42,937 nucleotides of DNA from a virus (IMGVR_UViG_3300047667_000265:1-42937); one strand, 5' to 3'. Shown: positions 6,875-16,808, counted from the stretch's first letter. The notes: generated by a model from the sequence alone, not told the origin. Numbers and translations: made by a program.

Positions 6875-7705
6875 ATGTCCCAATCAGCTTTTCAAACCAT
6901 GTATCGAGCCGAGCACATTAAAGGTTTCGAAAAACGTGAGTCGTTACTGCGTAAGTCAGTGACTACAGAAGCACAAATTTCAGGTAATGAAGCGGTATTT
7001 CTAGTTGCAGATTCAGGTGGTGCCACTGCGGTAACTCGTGGTCTTAACGGTGATATCCCAACTCGTGCTGATAACTTAAACCAGAACACATGTACTTTGA
7101 AAGAATGGCATGATGTTCCTGAGCGTACTAAGTTCAACATCTTCGCCTCTCAAGGTGATGGTCGTCGAATCATGCAAGAAACTTGTATGTCCGTTATCAA
7201 TCGTCAGATCGACACAGACATCCACGATGCACTTGCAGCAGCGACAGTTACTTGGGGTTCGGCAGCAGTAGCAACGTTGTTACTTGTTACGACAGCGAAG
7301 ACCAAGCTTGGTAATGCTTTTGCAGACCAAGATGACGAAGTATTCGCAGCTATCACACCCGCATTTTACGGGTATTTGATGGGTCTTAATCAGTTCACTT
7401 CAGCAGATTATATTAATACTAAACCCTTCGAAGGTGTGAGTAAGTCTCGTGCATTCAACTGGTACGGTGTTAATTGGATTGTTGACGCATCGTTAGCTGG
7501 TGTAGGTACTTCTTCTGCAACATGTTTCATGTATTCACGTAAGGCTATTGGTCATGCGATGAACAGTGAAGGCACTCAGACGCTTGTCGGTTACGATGAG
7601 AAGAATGATAAGTCATGGGCTCGTTGTACTGAGTTCATGGGTTCTAAACTTTTACAGAACAGTGGTGTAGTTAAAATGCTCCATGATGATTCTGCACTTT
7701 CTTAA
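6875..7705 (+). CDS. Major capsid protein
   Basis: A 276-residue protein preceded by the strong Shine-Dalgarno GAGGAGG. The sequence pattern (SVTTEAQISGNEAVFLVADSGG, PTRADNLNQNTCTLKEWHDV, and later VFAAITPAFYGYLMGLNQF) is that of a podovirus HK97-fold capsid protein family. Order after scaffold and before a small decoration-like protein supports this. It is shorter than T7 gp10 but fits this family. The strong translation signal agrees with a protein needed in hundreds of copies per virion. Confidence 0.85.
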   Translation: MSQSAFQTMYRAEHIKGFEKRESLLRKSVTTEAQISGNEAVFLVADSGGATAVTRGLNGDIPTRADNLNQNTCTLKEWHDVPERTKFNIFASQGDGRRIMQETCMSVINRQIDTDIHDALAAATVTWGSAAVATLLLVTTAKTKLGNAFADQDDEVFAAITPAFYGYLMGLNQFTSADYINTKPFEGVSKSRAFNWYGVNWIVDASLAGVGTSSATCFMYSRKAIGHAMNSEGTQTLVGYDEKNDKSWARCTEFMGSKLLQNSGVVKMLHDDSALS

Positions 7706-7718
7706 GGGAAAATGACTT

Positions 7719-8003
7719 ATGGCTTATGCAACGACTAACCCTCCTGCTCTTATCTCACAACTTGTGGGTAAAGCTGGTGGTAGCATGTGGATTTATGATA
7801 GCGCTGATGCCGCGACAGCAGTACGTGTCACGGGTTACATCACTAACGGCTCAGACTTAGGTATGTCTGTTGGTGATATCGTAGATCAAATCGATTCAGC
7901 CGGTGCAACAGTAGCCCATCGCTACGTTGTTGTATCTGTAGCAGCAGGTGGTGCAGCCGACTTATCTGACGGCACAGCATTAACTATAACTGATACCGAT
8001 TAA
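7719..8003 (+). CDS. Capsid decoration / head-associated protein (putative)
   Basis: A 94-residue beta-rich protein rich in Ala, Gly, Ser and Thr (GYITNGSDLGMSVGDIVDQID, HRYVVVSVAAGGAADLSDGT). It lies 13 bases after the capsid gene and before a double terminator, so capsid and this protein end one transcription unit. Small beta-rich proteins here are commonly head decoration proteins. Function is inferred from position and composition. Confidence 0.65.
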   Translation: MAYATTNPPALISQLVGKAGGSMWIYDSADAATAVRVTGYITNGSDLGMSVGDIVDQIDSAGATVAHRYVVVSVAAGGAADLSDGTALTITDTD

Positions 8004-8015
8004 TAGTATCCACGG

Positions 8016-8048
8016 AAAAGGTGCCTCTTAGCGGGGGTACCTTTTTTA
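8016..8048 (+). terminator. Rho-independent terminator 1 after the capsid genes
   Basis: AAAAGGTGCC pairs with GGGTACCTTTT (one G-U pair), followed directly by a T run ending at 8047. It closes the capsid transcription unit. Confidence 0.8.
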
Positions 8049-8053
8049 CCTTT

Positions 8054-8079
8054 AGTCGCAAGGACTTGCGGCTCTTTTT
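8054..8079 (+). terminator. Rho-independent terminator 2, tandem with the first
   Basis: AGTCGCAAG and CTTGCGGCT form a stem with one G-U pair and a three-base loop, followed by C and five T. Two terminators within 65 bases separate capsid from tail genes. The T run lies just before the GGAG Shine-Dalgarno of the next gene. Confidence 0.75.
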
Positions 8080-8091
8080 GGAGAATTACCA

Positions 8092-8517
8092 GTGGAAAAC
8101 CAACCATTAAAGCGCTCAGACGTTCAAGTGTTCGGTACTAATTATCTTGTTTACGGTGCTGTAGTACCTAAACAAATGAGTAAAGAAGAGTTAACAGATC
8201 CAGCTCTATGGGTCAATGTCGCTACAAAGTTTCAGATGGGTTGTGAGATTCGAGTTGTAGATGCTGATTGCAGCTTCATGGCACGATTATTCATAACCTA
8301 TGTGAACATGCATGATGTCAGACTACACGTACTTGAGCACCACATCTTTGAGTCATCAGAAGTAGTAGACAGCGGTGAGTATGAGATCAGACAGCGCGGT
8401 GTCCATAAATGGTGTATCATGCGTAAAGATCACCCAGATCCAGTTCAGTCTGGTATTGCTACAAAGCCTGAAGCGCAGAAGCAATTGGATGAGTACCTAC
8501 AAACTTTAGCGAGATAA
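8092..8517 (+). CDS. Conserved hypothetical protein before the tail genes
   Basis: A 141-residue protein beginning at GTG8092 with GGAG eight bases before it. A beta-rich middle (GCEIRVVDADCSFMARLFITYV) is followed by EYEIRQRGVHKWCIMRK and KPEAQKQLDEYLQT. The last part looks like the small domain (modified residue pattern, then K-x-E-A-x-x-L) that I recall seeing after capsid genes in other podoviruses. The function is not known. Confidence 0.7.
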   Translation: MENQPLKRSDVQVFGTNYLVYGAVVPKQMSKEELTDPALWVNVATKFQMGCEIRVVDADCSFMARLFITYVNMHDVRLHVLEHHIFESSEVVDSGEYEIRQRGVHKWCIMRKDHPDPVQSGIATKPEAQKQLDEYLQTLAR

Positions 8518-8520
8518 GTC

Positions 8521-9702
8521 ATGGCAACAACCCAACTATCACTTTACAATGAAGCGTTACTGTTAGTTGGGGAGCGTGAACTTACTACGCTCACTGATGA
8601 CGTAGAAGCCCGTTACCGTTTAGATACTGCATATGAAAATGGGGTCGATTACTGCCTTGAGCTGGTCAACCCTAATTTTGCACGTAAGACCAGTTTACTA
8701 AATGTATATTCGACAAGCTCGGTACATGCATTCGATAACGTATTCACATTGCCTACTGACTACATCAGTATGGTCATGCCTTATAGTGATGAGAAACTTG
8801 ATCAACCCATTGGTCGATTCATCATCGAAGATCGTGATTTAGCGTGTAACTACGCCACCATATACCTCCGGTACATTACCAACAGCTACGCATTAACCTC
8901 ATGGGATAAATCCTTTGAACGCGTGGTCGTGGCATACCTTGCCAATGAGATATGTCCTCGTATTGCGCCCGATGACATGGAGCGTGTCGAAGCTACATTC
9001 ACCGCACGACTCAAACAAGCTATTGAACTTGCTAATCAGAAAGAACCCAACCCCCGTTCGAGTGATGAAGGGTCAACCCTCACTGCGGCATGGTTGAAGA
9101 TATACAATCGTGCATTGCAGATTCTTGGGCAAGACCACCTCAACAGTGTTACCGATGATTCTATCCGTAAAGTCAAACTCGATGTAGCCTTATCGTCAGG
9201 ATTGGTGGAGTCATTACTTGAGGATACAGGATGGCACTGGGCCGTAACCTCTGCAAAAGTACAAGTCAACCCTTCACTTGAACCTGAGTGGGGTTTGAAG
9301 AATGTATTTGATAAACCAGATAACATGCAACGTATCGATGGTGTATTTGCTGACGAGTACATGAAAGTACCTCTGAAGGAGTACAAAGAGGAAGGTGCAT
9401 ACATCTACTCTGACTACAATGAGATGTATATTCAGTTTGTCAGTAGAGCATACCTAAGTGACCCTGCTTCTTGGCCGGTACATTTTACCAGACTAGTATC
9501 AGCAACAATGGCGCGTGATGTATCCAGGTTAAAAGTGTTTGGTAAGACAGCTCGTGAGATCGAAGAGATCCGTCTGATATTCAAAGAGGCAGAAGCTGAG
9601 TCTAAGAATATAGATGTAATGCAAGCACCACCGAGAATCATATCAGAAGGAAGCTGGGTGAGTTCGAGATTTCAAGGCAACCGATACAGAAGGAGTCCTT
9701 AA
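8521..9702 (+). CDS. Tail tubular protein A (T7 gp11-like), two tandem copies in one chain
   Basis: A 393-residue protein, twice the length of T7 gp11 (about 196). The N-terminal half starts LSLYNEALLLVGERELTTLTDD. A second, diverged copy begins near residue 190: LKIYNRALQILGQDHLNSVTDD. In both, a helical start is followed by a similar spaced V-x-x-x-L-E segment. Gp11 proteins form a dodecameric ring (gatekeeper) under the portal. A fused dimer suggests six chains or two stacked rings, which is inference. The gene lies just before tubular B, as in T7. Confidence 0.85.
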   Translation: MATTQLSLYNEALLLVGERELTTLTDDVEARYRLDTAYENGVDYCLELVNPNFARKTSLLNVYSTSSVHAFDNVFTLPTDYISMVMPYSDEKLDQPIGRFIIEDRDLACNYATIYLRYITNSYALTSWDKSFERVVVAYLANEICPRIAPDDMERVEATFTARLKQAIELANQKEPNPRSSDEGSTLTAAWLKIYNRALQILGQDHLNSVTDDSIRKVKLDVALSSGLVESLLEDTGWHWAVTSAKVQVNPSLEPEWGLKNVFDKPDNMQRIDGVFADEYMKVPLKEYKEEGAYIYSDYNEMYIQFVSRAYLSDPASWPVHFTRLVSATMARDVSRLKVFGKTAREIEEIRLIFKEAEAESKNIDVMQAPPRIISEGSWVSSRFQGNRYRRSP

Positions 9703-9705
9703 CCA

Positions 9706-12285
9706 ATGTCGATGCCAGCCGTCTACAACAAATTTAATCGGGGTGAGGTGAGTGACAACTCTATCGCACGTGATGACGTTAAGAAAGTAATAAACTCAGC
9801 CTCCTTGATGACCAACTTCTGGCCTGAACGACTAGGACCGATGTCCTACCGTAACGGTTTGGAGCACAAGGATATTTTAGCAGGTGAAACCTACTCGATA
9901 CCTTTTGTGAAGAAGGTGGATGACACCGCTATCTTGGCATTCAGTAATAATGAATTGCGAATAATTGTCGATGATACAATTGTATCCCGCACAACCGTTG
10001 CCTCCACTATCACCAATCCAGATTTCACCAGCGATATTACAGGGTGGACGAATGCTGATGGGGCAGGTTCCTCGTCGGTATGGTTGACGGGTGGGTATGC
10101 GAGCATGACGGGCGCAGGTACCACATCAGCGGTTTTGCATCAGACGATCACGACTACAGTAGTTGAGCATGGTCTGCGAATAGAGATTAAAGAGGCACCA
10201 GCGAGAATCAGAATAGGTACATCAGGGGTGTTAAGTTCAGACATACTGGATACCACATTAGATGTCGGTACACATTCCTTCGTATTTACACCAGCGTCTA
10301 ACCCCACTATCACCTTATCGAATTCAACTACGATCCGAACATTGGTGGATAGTGTGAGCTTCGAAACGACAGGTGAGATGGTACTGTTGACGGGAATACC
10401 GACAGCAGATATCAGTAAGATAAGATACCACCAGTCGGCTGATGTTGTATTTTTAGCAACGGAAGGTAATAAGCAGTATCAGGTTAAACGTAGAGGCACG
10501 AAGTCCTGGTCGTTCGTTGAGTATCGATCGAATGACGGACCCTATGACTCTATCAATATATCAGATGTGACGTTGACGGCAGCAGCACTCAGTGGTAACA
10601 CCACGTTAACTGCCTCGGAATCATATTTCAAGGCAACGGATGTCAGTACTATATTCAAGTTAGCATCGGCAGGACAAGAGGTCAGTGCGAGTGTTAGCGC
10701 ACAGGACAACGGCACAGGATCAGTCAAGGTCACAGGTATCACAGGTTCACGGATATTTAGTATCACAGTCAGTGGGACTTTTGTGGCTACGGTTACACTG
10801 CAGAGATCAGCAGATGATGAGTTGTGGGAAGATGTAGAAACCTACACCGTAGCAACCAGCAAGACATACGACGACGGTCTGGACAATGCGACAATGTACT
10901 ACCGTCTGTATGTTAAGACCGGCGACTATACATCAGGAACTGCTGTACTAGGTTTGGTGTATTCATCAGGGTCGATAGAGGGTGTGGCACGAATAACAGC
11001 TTACACTTCGGCTACCGTAGTTGATGTACAAGTCTTAACAAGTTTCGGTGCAACCATTGCCACGCGTGATTGGTACAGAGGGTCATGGGGATCAGGTAAC
11101 TATCCGTCAGCAGTAGCAAACTATGAAGGTAGAATCTGGTGGTCAGGGACTAATAATGTATGGGGGTCAGTATCAGATGCCTACTACTCTTTTGACCCAG
11201 ATGTGGAAGGTGCCAGCGCACCTATCACTCGGACCATCGGTATAGGTCCAGTAGATGTGATCAACTGGTTATGCCCAACCTCGCGGCTAATTCTTGGGAT
11301 GCCAACAGAAGATCTAAGTGTCCGGTCAAGCTCTTTTGGTGAAGTACTAACCAATCTGAATGCAAACATAAAAGATAATAGTGGTCAGGGCTCAGCACCT
11401 GTGGGTTATGCCAAGGCAGGACAGTCGATCTATTTTGTCCACCATGTTACATCGAAATTAATTCGTTTATTCTACGATAGTAACAATGACGCTCATGCTG
11501 CTGAAGACATGATGACTATGCACCCTGAGATCGCCACAGCAGGTATCAAACGTATTGCTATCGTCAGACAACCTGAGACCCGCATCTTTGTTGTATTGGA
11601 AGACGGTACGGCTCGTGTGTTCTTACATGACAAAGCAGAAGAGGTCGGTGGTTGGTCAAGGATGGAAAGCGCCGGCTTAATTGAAGATGTAATCACCTTA
11701 CCGGAAACGGGAGAAGATCGTGTATATTTCGTAGTCAATCACTCAGGCACTCGTGCATTAGAGAAGATGAGTATGTTCACAGAGACTAATCCTCACGATA
11801 ACCATGTGAGATATACGTCAACCACAACCACTATTACAGGACTGACTCACCTCGAAGGTATGACCGTCGGTGTGTGGGGAAGTGGCGCTGACCAAGGTGA
11901 TTTCGTTGTAAGTAGTGGGAGCATAACGACCCTCGCAGCATATTCAGATGTGACTGTAGGACTGAGATACACTGCGGATTATACATCGAATAAACTATCG
12001 AACTATTTACCATACAGCCCCATTACCAGAAGGTCACGAGTCACTGACATTGCGATACTAGCGAGCAATTTATATGGTGCAGGTTTGAGCGTAGGACCGG
12101 ACTCTGGTAATCTAAGACCAATAGAAGGAGCAACGGGTACTGAGTACGACCAAGACTCGTTCCCTTTCGATGGCTCTTATGGTACTAATTCAAGGGTCCA
12201 CTTGCGGGCAACAGCACCAGCGACTATCAAGGCTTTAGTATATGGAATCAAAGAATCCCAACATAAGAGCACTTCGGAAAAGTGA
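9706..12285 (+). CDS. Tail tubular protein B (T7 gp12-like nozzle)
   Basis: An 859-residue beta-rich protein. The opening YNKFNRGEVSDNSIARDDV and NFWPERLGPMSYRNGLEH is characteristic of phage tubular B/nozzle proteins, which build the tip of the short tail. The segment NYEGRIWWSGTNNVWGSVSDAYYSFDPD is also typical. Residues about 90-330 and 290-430 hold extra Ser/Thr-rich beta domains not needed for the core, probably virion-surface insertions. Its 3' end overlaps the next gene by 44 bases. Confidence 0.9.
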   Translation: MSMPAVYNKFNRGEVSDNSIARDDVKKVINSASLMTNFWPERLGPMSYRNGLEHKDILAGETYSIPFVKKVDDTAILAFSNNELRIIVDDTIVSRTTVASTITNPDFTSDITGWTNADGAGSSSVWLTGGYASMTGAGTTSAVLHQTITTTVVEHGLRIEIKEAPARIRIGTSGVLSSDILDTTLDVGTHSFVFTPASNPTITLSNSTTIRTLVDSVSFETTGEMVLLTGIPTADISKIRYHQSADVVFLATEGNKQYQVKRRGTKSWSFVEYRSNDGPYDSINISDVTLTAAALSGNTTLTASESYFKATDVSTIFKLASAGQEVSASVSAQDNGTGSVKVTGITGSRIFSITVSGTFVATVTLQRSADDELWEDVETYTVATSKTYDDGLDNATMYYRLYVKTGDYTSGTAVLGLVYSSGSIEGVARITAYTSATVVDVQVLTSFGATIATRDWYRGSWGSGNYPSAVANYEGRIWWSGTNNVWGSVSDAYYSFDPDVEGASAPITRTIGIGPVDVINWLCPTSRLILGMPTEDLSVRSSSFGEVLTNLNANIKDNSGQGSAPVGYAKAGQSIYFVHHVTSKLIRLFYDSNNDAHAAEDMMTMHPEIATAGIKRIAIVRQPETRIFVVLEDGTARVFLHDKAEEVGGWSRMESAGLIEDVITLPETGEDRVYFVVNHSGTRALEKMSMFTETNPHDNHVRYTSTTTTITGLTHLEGMTVGVWGSGADQGDFVVSSGSITTLAAYSDVTVGLRYTADYTSNKLSNYLPYSPITRRSRVTDIAILASNLYGAGLSVGPDSGNLRPIEGATGTEYDQDSFPFDGSYGTNSRVHLRATAPATIKALVYGIKESQHKSTSEK

Positions 12286-12601
12286 TATAATTGAGTTCTA
12301 TGATGAACCATTCCCTGAGTCAGTTAGAGGGTTGGCCGTAGAACTCGATGGTGTACCGGTGGGTGTAGCAGGTGTTATACATACCAATCCACTACAAGCA
12401 TTCAGTACCATGAGAGATGATTTGCGAAAGTATCCGAAGACGATAGTTAGGACAGCTAGACAAATAAAGATTATATTGGATAGTTATAATAGTCCGATAT
12501 ACGCATACGCAGATGAGGATGAAAAGAATTCCGTGAATTTTTTAAAGCATGTAGGCTTCGATCAGTTAGATGATGGGGTATTCAAATGGCAGATGTCGTA
12601 A
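12242..12601 (+). CDS. GNAT-fold internal virion protein A (T7 gp13-like)
   Basis: A 119-residue protein. The segments RGLAVELDGVPVGVAGVIH and SVNFLKHVGFDQLDDGVFKW follow the GNAT acetyltransferase fold: strands around the acetyl-CoA loop, then the final helix and strand. In podoviruses this gene follows tubular B and encodes a small head or assembly protein, which often lacks obvious catalysis. The start lies inside the previous gene with AAGG upstream; the end overlaps the next gene by 16 bases. Confidence 0.8.
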   Translation: MESKNPNIRALRKSDIIEFYDEPFPESVRGLAVELDGVPVGVAGVIHTNPLQAFSTMRDDLRKYPKTIVRTARQIKIILDSYNSPIYAYADEDEKNSVNFLKHVGFDQLDDGVFKWQMS

Positions 12602-13089
12602 GTAAAGGTTTCGGGTATGTCGAAGGTAGACAAATCAAGAAAGCCAAAGATGTAGAAGCCCAGCAACTCAGACGAGCAGCTATCGCACGAGAGGCAGCAG
12701 GGACTAATCAAGCATACGAACAACGTAAGCAGGGTGAGAAGGTACAATCCAATGCTATCGCAGTTATGGCTGCAAGTGGTGGAGTTGTCGACTCGGATAT
12801 TGTCGCGGATCTCAAATCCACTACAGACTACAACGTACTATCTGAACTGTTCGCGGGTAAGACCGAATCATCCTCACTGAAACTACAAGCGAAGATGAAA
12901 GAGTTTGAAGGTAAACAAGCCAAAAGACTGGGTACTGCTAAACTCATCACATCATTAGTGGTAGAGGGAGGTAAGGCGATGGCGGGTGGAGCAGGTACAC
13001 CAACACCAGCAGAGGGCGTAGGCGGTGGAGCCGTAACCAACACATCAGGATCGAACCTGAACTTTAATCGATTTGCAGGTGTATCTTAA
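12586..13089 (+). CDS. Internal virion protein B (T7 gp14-like)
   Basis: A 167-residue protein: a helical, basic and Gln-rich N-terminal half (RQIKKAKDVEAQQLRRAAIAR) and a glycine-rich tail. The segment IAVMAASGGVVDSDIV, followed by a long helix, is typical of podovirus gp14-like ejection proteins. Those leave the capsid first and form a channel in the outer membrane. Position between the GNAT protein and two large ejection proteins supports the call. Confidence 0.78.
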   Translation: MADVVSKGFGYVEGRQIKKAKDVEAQQLRRAAIAREAAGTNQAYEQRKQGEKVQSNAIAVMAASGGVVDSDIVADLKSTTDYNVLSELFAGKTESSSLKLQAKMKEFEGKQAKRLGTAKLITSLVVEGGKAMAGGAGTPTPAEGVGGGAVTNTSGSNLNFNRFAGVS

Positions 13090-13090
13090 A

Positions 13091-14887
13091 ATGCCAACAA
13101 TACCTAGTCTAGAACGACGTACAGTTAATACACGTACCAGTATCGCAACGGTAGACGCTCGTGGTGCAGCATCTCTTGGTCGAGAAGTCGCCGCTGGGAT
13201 CACCGAAGTCAAGGATACTCGTGACCGGTACCAGTTGGCCGATGCCGCCAGTAAATTTTCCATCCTGAAGCACCAGCAAGATAATGCTTTCGATGAAGAT
13301 GACAAAGACTATGCCACTTTCGATGAGCGATACTCCACCAGCATGGATGAGGGCATGGCTGAGATAGCAGAGGGCATCAGTGACACAAGCCTCCGTACTG
13401 CTTTCATGTTGGACAGCCGACCACGTATCGTTGCAGGACAGGAGCGAATCAAAGATAAAGCATTCGCAGTTGAGACAGACGTACAACGTGCCAATGTAAA
13501 CTCAAGGTTCAATGGTTTACGTGAAGTTATCCTTGGTGATGACGAAACGGAAAGTATACGTGCTATTCAGGACGCAAAAGATTTACTCGCAAGCTCAAGA
13601 GACAGTGGATATTACAGTGCTGAGGAAATGGGTAATATGGAGAGAGCTTTCACAGCAGACGCTGCTATCGGGTATGTCAATAAGCAAGATATAGAAGACC
13701 AGAAAGCTGCCTTGGAAAGTGATCTGGTGCAGAAGAATGTCCCTAGTGATATTATCGCGAAGAAGCTACGTTCGCTTGAGAATCAGACGCAACTTGCAGA
13801 AGCACAGAAAATTGCCGATAGTTTTGACGGTCTCTCAATCAGCGAACAGAATTCTAAGTTTAGAGACTACGAAGGTAAACAGCGACAGTTAGTCCAACAG
13901 TTAGTCGGACAGAACAACGCTCTACAGAAGCAAGTTAAAATCGTTGACGATGAAGCTTTACATCAAGATTGGTACATGAAAGTTATCACGGGAGATGAGG
14001 GGTTTACTCTACCAGACCTACTTGACAAGGGTAATACAGAGTTTCTTAACCTAGATGATAAGTATCAGAAAGATTTAATGCGAGCGGCATCAGCAGCCTC
14101 GACACCAAGGTCTGCTTCTAACCGGAAAGTCATAGACCACCTGTATAAGTTGAACGCGGAAGGTTCGAAAGACAAATCTAAATACATTGAATTAAGAGAA
14201 TACTATACGGCGAACGTCGATAAGTTATCCGCCAAAGACATGGATCGATGGTCTAAGTTATCGAACGAGGGGATAATACCTGAAGAGTATGCGTCCGAGT
14301 TCACCCTCATCCAACGTGTGGATAATATCTTAGCAACTGCGGGTGTGAAAGACAGCGTAGTAAGTCTGTTGGTTAGAGATAAAGTCGACAAATGGAATGA
14401 GAGCTATTTCGAAACATACAACAAAGCACCAGATCAAACGGCGATGGATGATGAGATCACTAGGCAGGTGACTGAGGTATCCCGTAGCCGGTGGGGAGAC
14501 AGTCCTTTAAGCGACACCTACACAGCAGAGGATAATTGGATCAAGATGACAGTGCCTCGACAAAACGTTGTCATAGCAGACACCATTGAAAACCCAGCGG
14601 GTGCAACACTTGGTAACGTACATGTTGTCCTTGGTGAAGTATTGGGGTTCTCACGAGACCCTGAGATGATCATACAAGGTATTAACTTAGGCATTGATCG
14701 TTATGAAGAATTGAATGATGATGATAAAGGTTTAGTTTTCAACTCGATCCGTGATAATGATACTGAGAAGTACGATAGGATAGGTACGAAATACCTCGAA
14801 GTAAATAACAGGACGCCTACACAACAGGACATGATCGATGGATATAGAAAAATCAGAGACTTCAAAAGAAAGCAACAGCAACAGTAA
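13091..14887 (+). CDS. Internal virion protein C (T7 gp15-like)
   Basis: A 598-residue, highly charged, mostly helical protein with long predicted coiled segments (KFSILKHQQDNAFDEDDKDY; KKLRSLENQTQLAEAQKIAD). The N-terminus MPTIPSLERRTVNTR resembles that of other podovirus gp15-like ejection proteins. ATG13091 lies two bases after the previous stop and is preferred to an upstream in-frame TTG at 13073. The role, forming the periplasmic part of the ejection channel, is inferred from position and length. Confidence 0.75.
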   Translation: MPTIPSLERRTVNTRTSIATVDARGAASLGREVAAGITEVKDTRDRYQLADAASKFSILKHQQDNAFDEDDKDYATFDERYSTSMDEGMAEIAEGISDTSLRTAFMLDSRPRIVAGQERIKDKAFAVETDVQRANVNSRFNGLREVILGDDETESIRAIQDAKDLLASSRDSGYYSAEEMGNMERAFTADAAIGYVNKQDIEDQKAALESDLVQKNVPSDIIAKKLRSLENQTQLAEAQKIADSFDGLSISEQNSKFRDYEGKQRQLVQQLVGQNNALQKQVKIVDDEALHQDWYMKVITGDEGFTLPDLLDKGNTEFLNLDDKYQKDLMRAASAASTPRSASNRKVIDHLYKLNAEGSKDKSKYIELREYYTANVDKLSAKDMDRWSKLSNEGIIPEEYASEFTLIQRVDNILATAGVKDSVVSLLVRDKVDKWNESYFETYNKAPDQTAMDDEITRQVTEVSRSRWGDSPLSDTYTAEDNWIKMTVPRQNVVIADTIENPAGATLGNVHVVLGEVLGFSRDPEMIIQGINLGIDRYEELNDDDKGLVFNSIRDNDTEKYDRIGTKYLEVNNRTPTQQDMIDGYRKIRDFKRKQQQQ

Positions 14888-16808
14888 TTTAGATGATGCT
14901 TTCGCCGCGTACGAAGCTAAGCTTCGTGCTGATAGTGTCTTCGAGGAACCCGTTGCGACGACACCAATATCATCTAGCAATGATGACGATGCGTTTGCTG
15001 CCTATGAAGCTGATCTTCGGTCACAGGAACCGCAGGTAGCACAAGAGCCTGAAGTAGATCCTGTCCGGTTCTTAGATGAGGGCACTAGGCATACGCTGTC
15101 AGAGTCTATGGATAAGAACCCTGACATAATGTCTCAAATATACGGTGACTCAGAAGAGACAGGGGTGCCTGTAGATTTTGCTGAGAAGGATATTGAGAAT
15201 CGCAAAAAGCAGAAACAGCTCAGTAGTATCAATCCATCAAAGAACCCAGCACTCGCAAACTTCTTAGCATCAAGGCAGAACTCAGACGTAGCACATGATG
15301 ATATTGAAGTACTAACTCAGATTGAAGATCATGTCAAGGCTTTCGGTGGAGGGTTGATCTCCTTTCCACAGATGATCGTGGGTGGTACCGCAGCGGGTAT
15401 TGAAGCGGGTACGCGATTACTGGATAAAGCACTCCCAGATGAGTGGGCCGATGCGATCAACTCAGTTGACTTAGGATTCGTAGAGGACTTCACACCTTCG
15501 AAACTTCTACGCATGGAGGAGACTGAGTTAAAAGGAATAGCAGATAGTATTAAACCAACAGGAAACGGAACCAGTGTACAAGTAGCTGGTGCGCTTGGTC
15601 AGGTTACGGCACAGATAGGTGCGATGTTACTGGCACCACAAGCAGCGTTCCCCTCGTTGTTTGCGCAGAACGTATCGCAGCAAGAACAACGTCAGATTAA
15701 GTCAGGGGCAGAGCGCACCGTGGTATCAGATGTTGCCTTGATCTCGTCTGGTGGTCTTGCCATCATCGAAAGATTTGGTTTAGAGAAACTTCTGAATCGA
15801 GTACCTACACAATTCAAAAACAGAATCGCACAGAAGCTGACTGATGTCGCAATCGGTGGTGGGTATGAAGCGGTTACTGAGGTACTTGAGAATCTTGGTC
15901 ATAGTATGATCGAGTACATGTCCACGAACCCTGATGCAGACTTCACCAAAGGCATCGTACAGGAAGCTAAAGTCGGTGGTATCACAGGTGCTATTGTCAG
16001 GGCACTCATCCCCAGTTACAAAGGTCGAGGGGTCAATGACGCACAGGCTGAACAGGCTCGTGTGGAGAACAAGACTCAGGCCGAGCAGGAACATATCGAT
16101 GGTTTGGTAACTTTACTGCAGAAGGGTAAGTTACCTAAACGTGACCAGAAGGCACTCAAGCGATTTGTCGATGAACTACCAAGTAGTGCAGAATTCAAGA
16201 TATCACCTGAAGCTTTCCAAGACTTCGAGGGAGAGATCCCTGCGTTCGTACAAGAGCAGTTGGATGTGGTGGGCAGTGATGTCGTCATGACAGTCGATCA
16301 GCTTGGTAGCGAGGTCGTGAGTAACCCTGAGTTGCTTGCTGCTGTTAGACCTCACATGCGTATGTCTGATGACACACAGACCCAAGCAGAAGTTGCCTCG
16401 GGCGGTATGACCACGGTAGATAATCTGATGCGTGATGCAGCAGAGAATGCTGAGATGAAGACAGAAGCGGATCAGATGACCGATGAGGTTGTGGGTCAGT
16501 TAGTCGCTACGGGTCGTTTGAATAAGAACAATGCCAAACATGCAGCCGCAGTCATCGAATCCTACGTGGTGACCAAAGCCAAAGAATTGGGGATGGGTGT
16601 TAAAGAGGTATCCGACAAGTTGAACCTTACCATAAATAAGCTAGATCCTGCGAAACATGACTTCGGTGATGCTGTTACAGAACGAAGTGTCACGGTGAAA
16701 GAGACAGGTCAGAAAGGAAAAGTTCGAGAAAAAACTCAAATACTGTATGATCGTAAATTAAAGCAGAAAGATATGGTTACTAAACTGAGAGACTGTGTAA
16801 ATGGGTGA
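14838..16808 (+). CDS. Large ejection/internal virion protein
   Basis: A 656-residue protein overlapping the previous gene by 50 bases. Near the N-terminus the segment DDAFAAYEAKLR (residues about 19-30) is repeated as DDAFAAYEADLR (about 50-61), possibly a docking motif. The middle has hydrophobic and glycine-rich stretches (AFGGGLISFPQMIVGGTAAGIEAG; VQVAGALGQVTAQIGAMLLAP) that could insert in membranes. No transglycosylase motif is visible. An ejection role is inferred from its place in the internal-protein cluster. Confidence 0.72.
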   Translation: MDIEKSETSKESNSNSNLDDAFAAYEAKLRADSVFEEPVATTPISSSNDDDAFAAYEADLRSQEPQVAQEPEVDPVRFLDEGTRHTLSESMDKNPDIMSQIYGDSEETGVPVDFAEKDIENRKKQKQLSSINPSKNPALANFLASRQNSDVAHDDIEVLTQIEDHVKAFGGGLISFPQMIVGGTAAGIEAGTRLLDKALPDEWADAINSVDLGFVEDFTPSKLLRMEETELKGIADSIKPTGNGTSVQVAGALGQVTAQIGAMLLAPQAAFPSLFAQNVSQQEQRQIKSGAERTVVSDVALISSGGLAIIERFGLEKLLNRVPTQFKNRIAQKLTDVAIGGGYEAVTEVLENLGHSMIEYMSTNPDADFTKGIVQEAKVGGITGAIVRALIPSYKGRGVNDAQAEQARVENKTQAEQEHIDGLVTLLQKGKLPKRDQKALKRFVDELPSSAEFKISPEAFQDFEGEIPAFVQEQLDVVGSDVVMTVDQLGSEVVSNPELLAAVRPHMRMSDDTQTQAEVASGGMTTVDNLMRDAAENAEMKTEADQMTDEVVGQLVATGRLNKNNAKHAAAVIESYVVTKAKELGMGVKEVSDKLNLTINKLDPAKHDFGDAVTERSVTVKETGQKGKVREKTQILYDRKLKQKDMVTKLRDCVNG

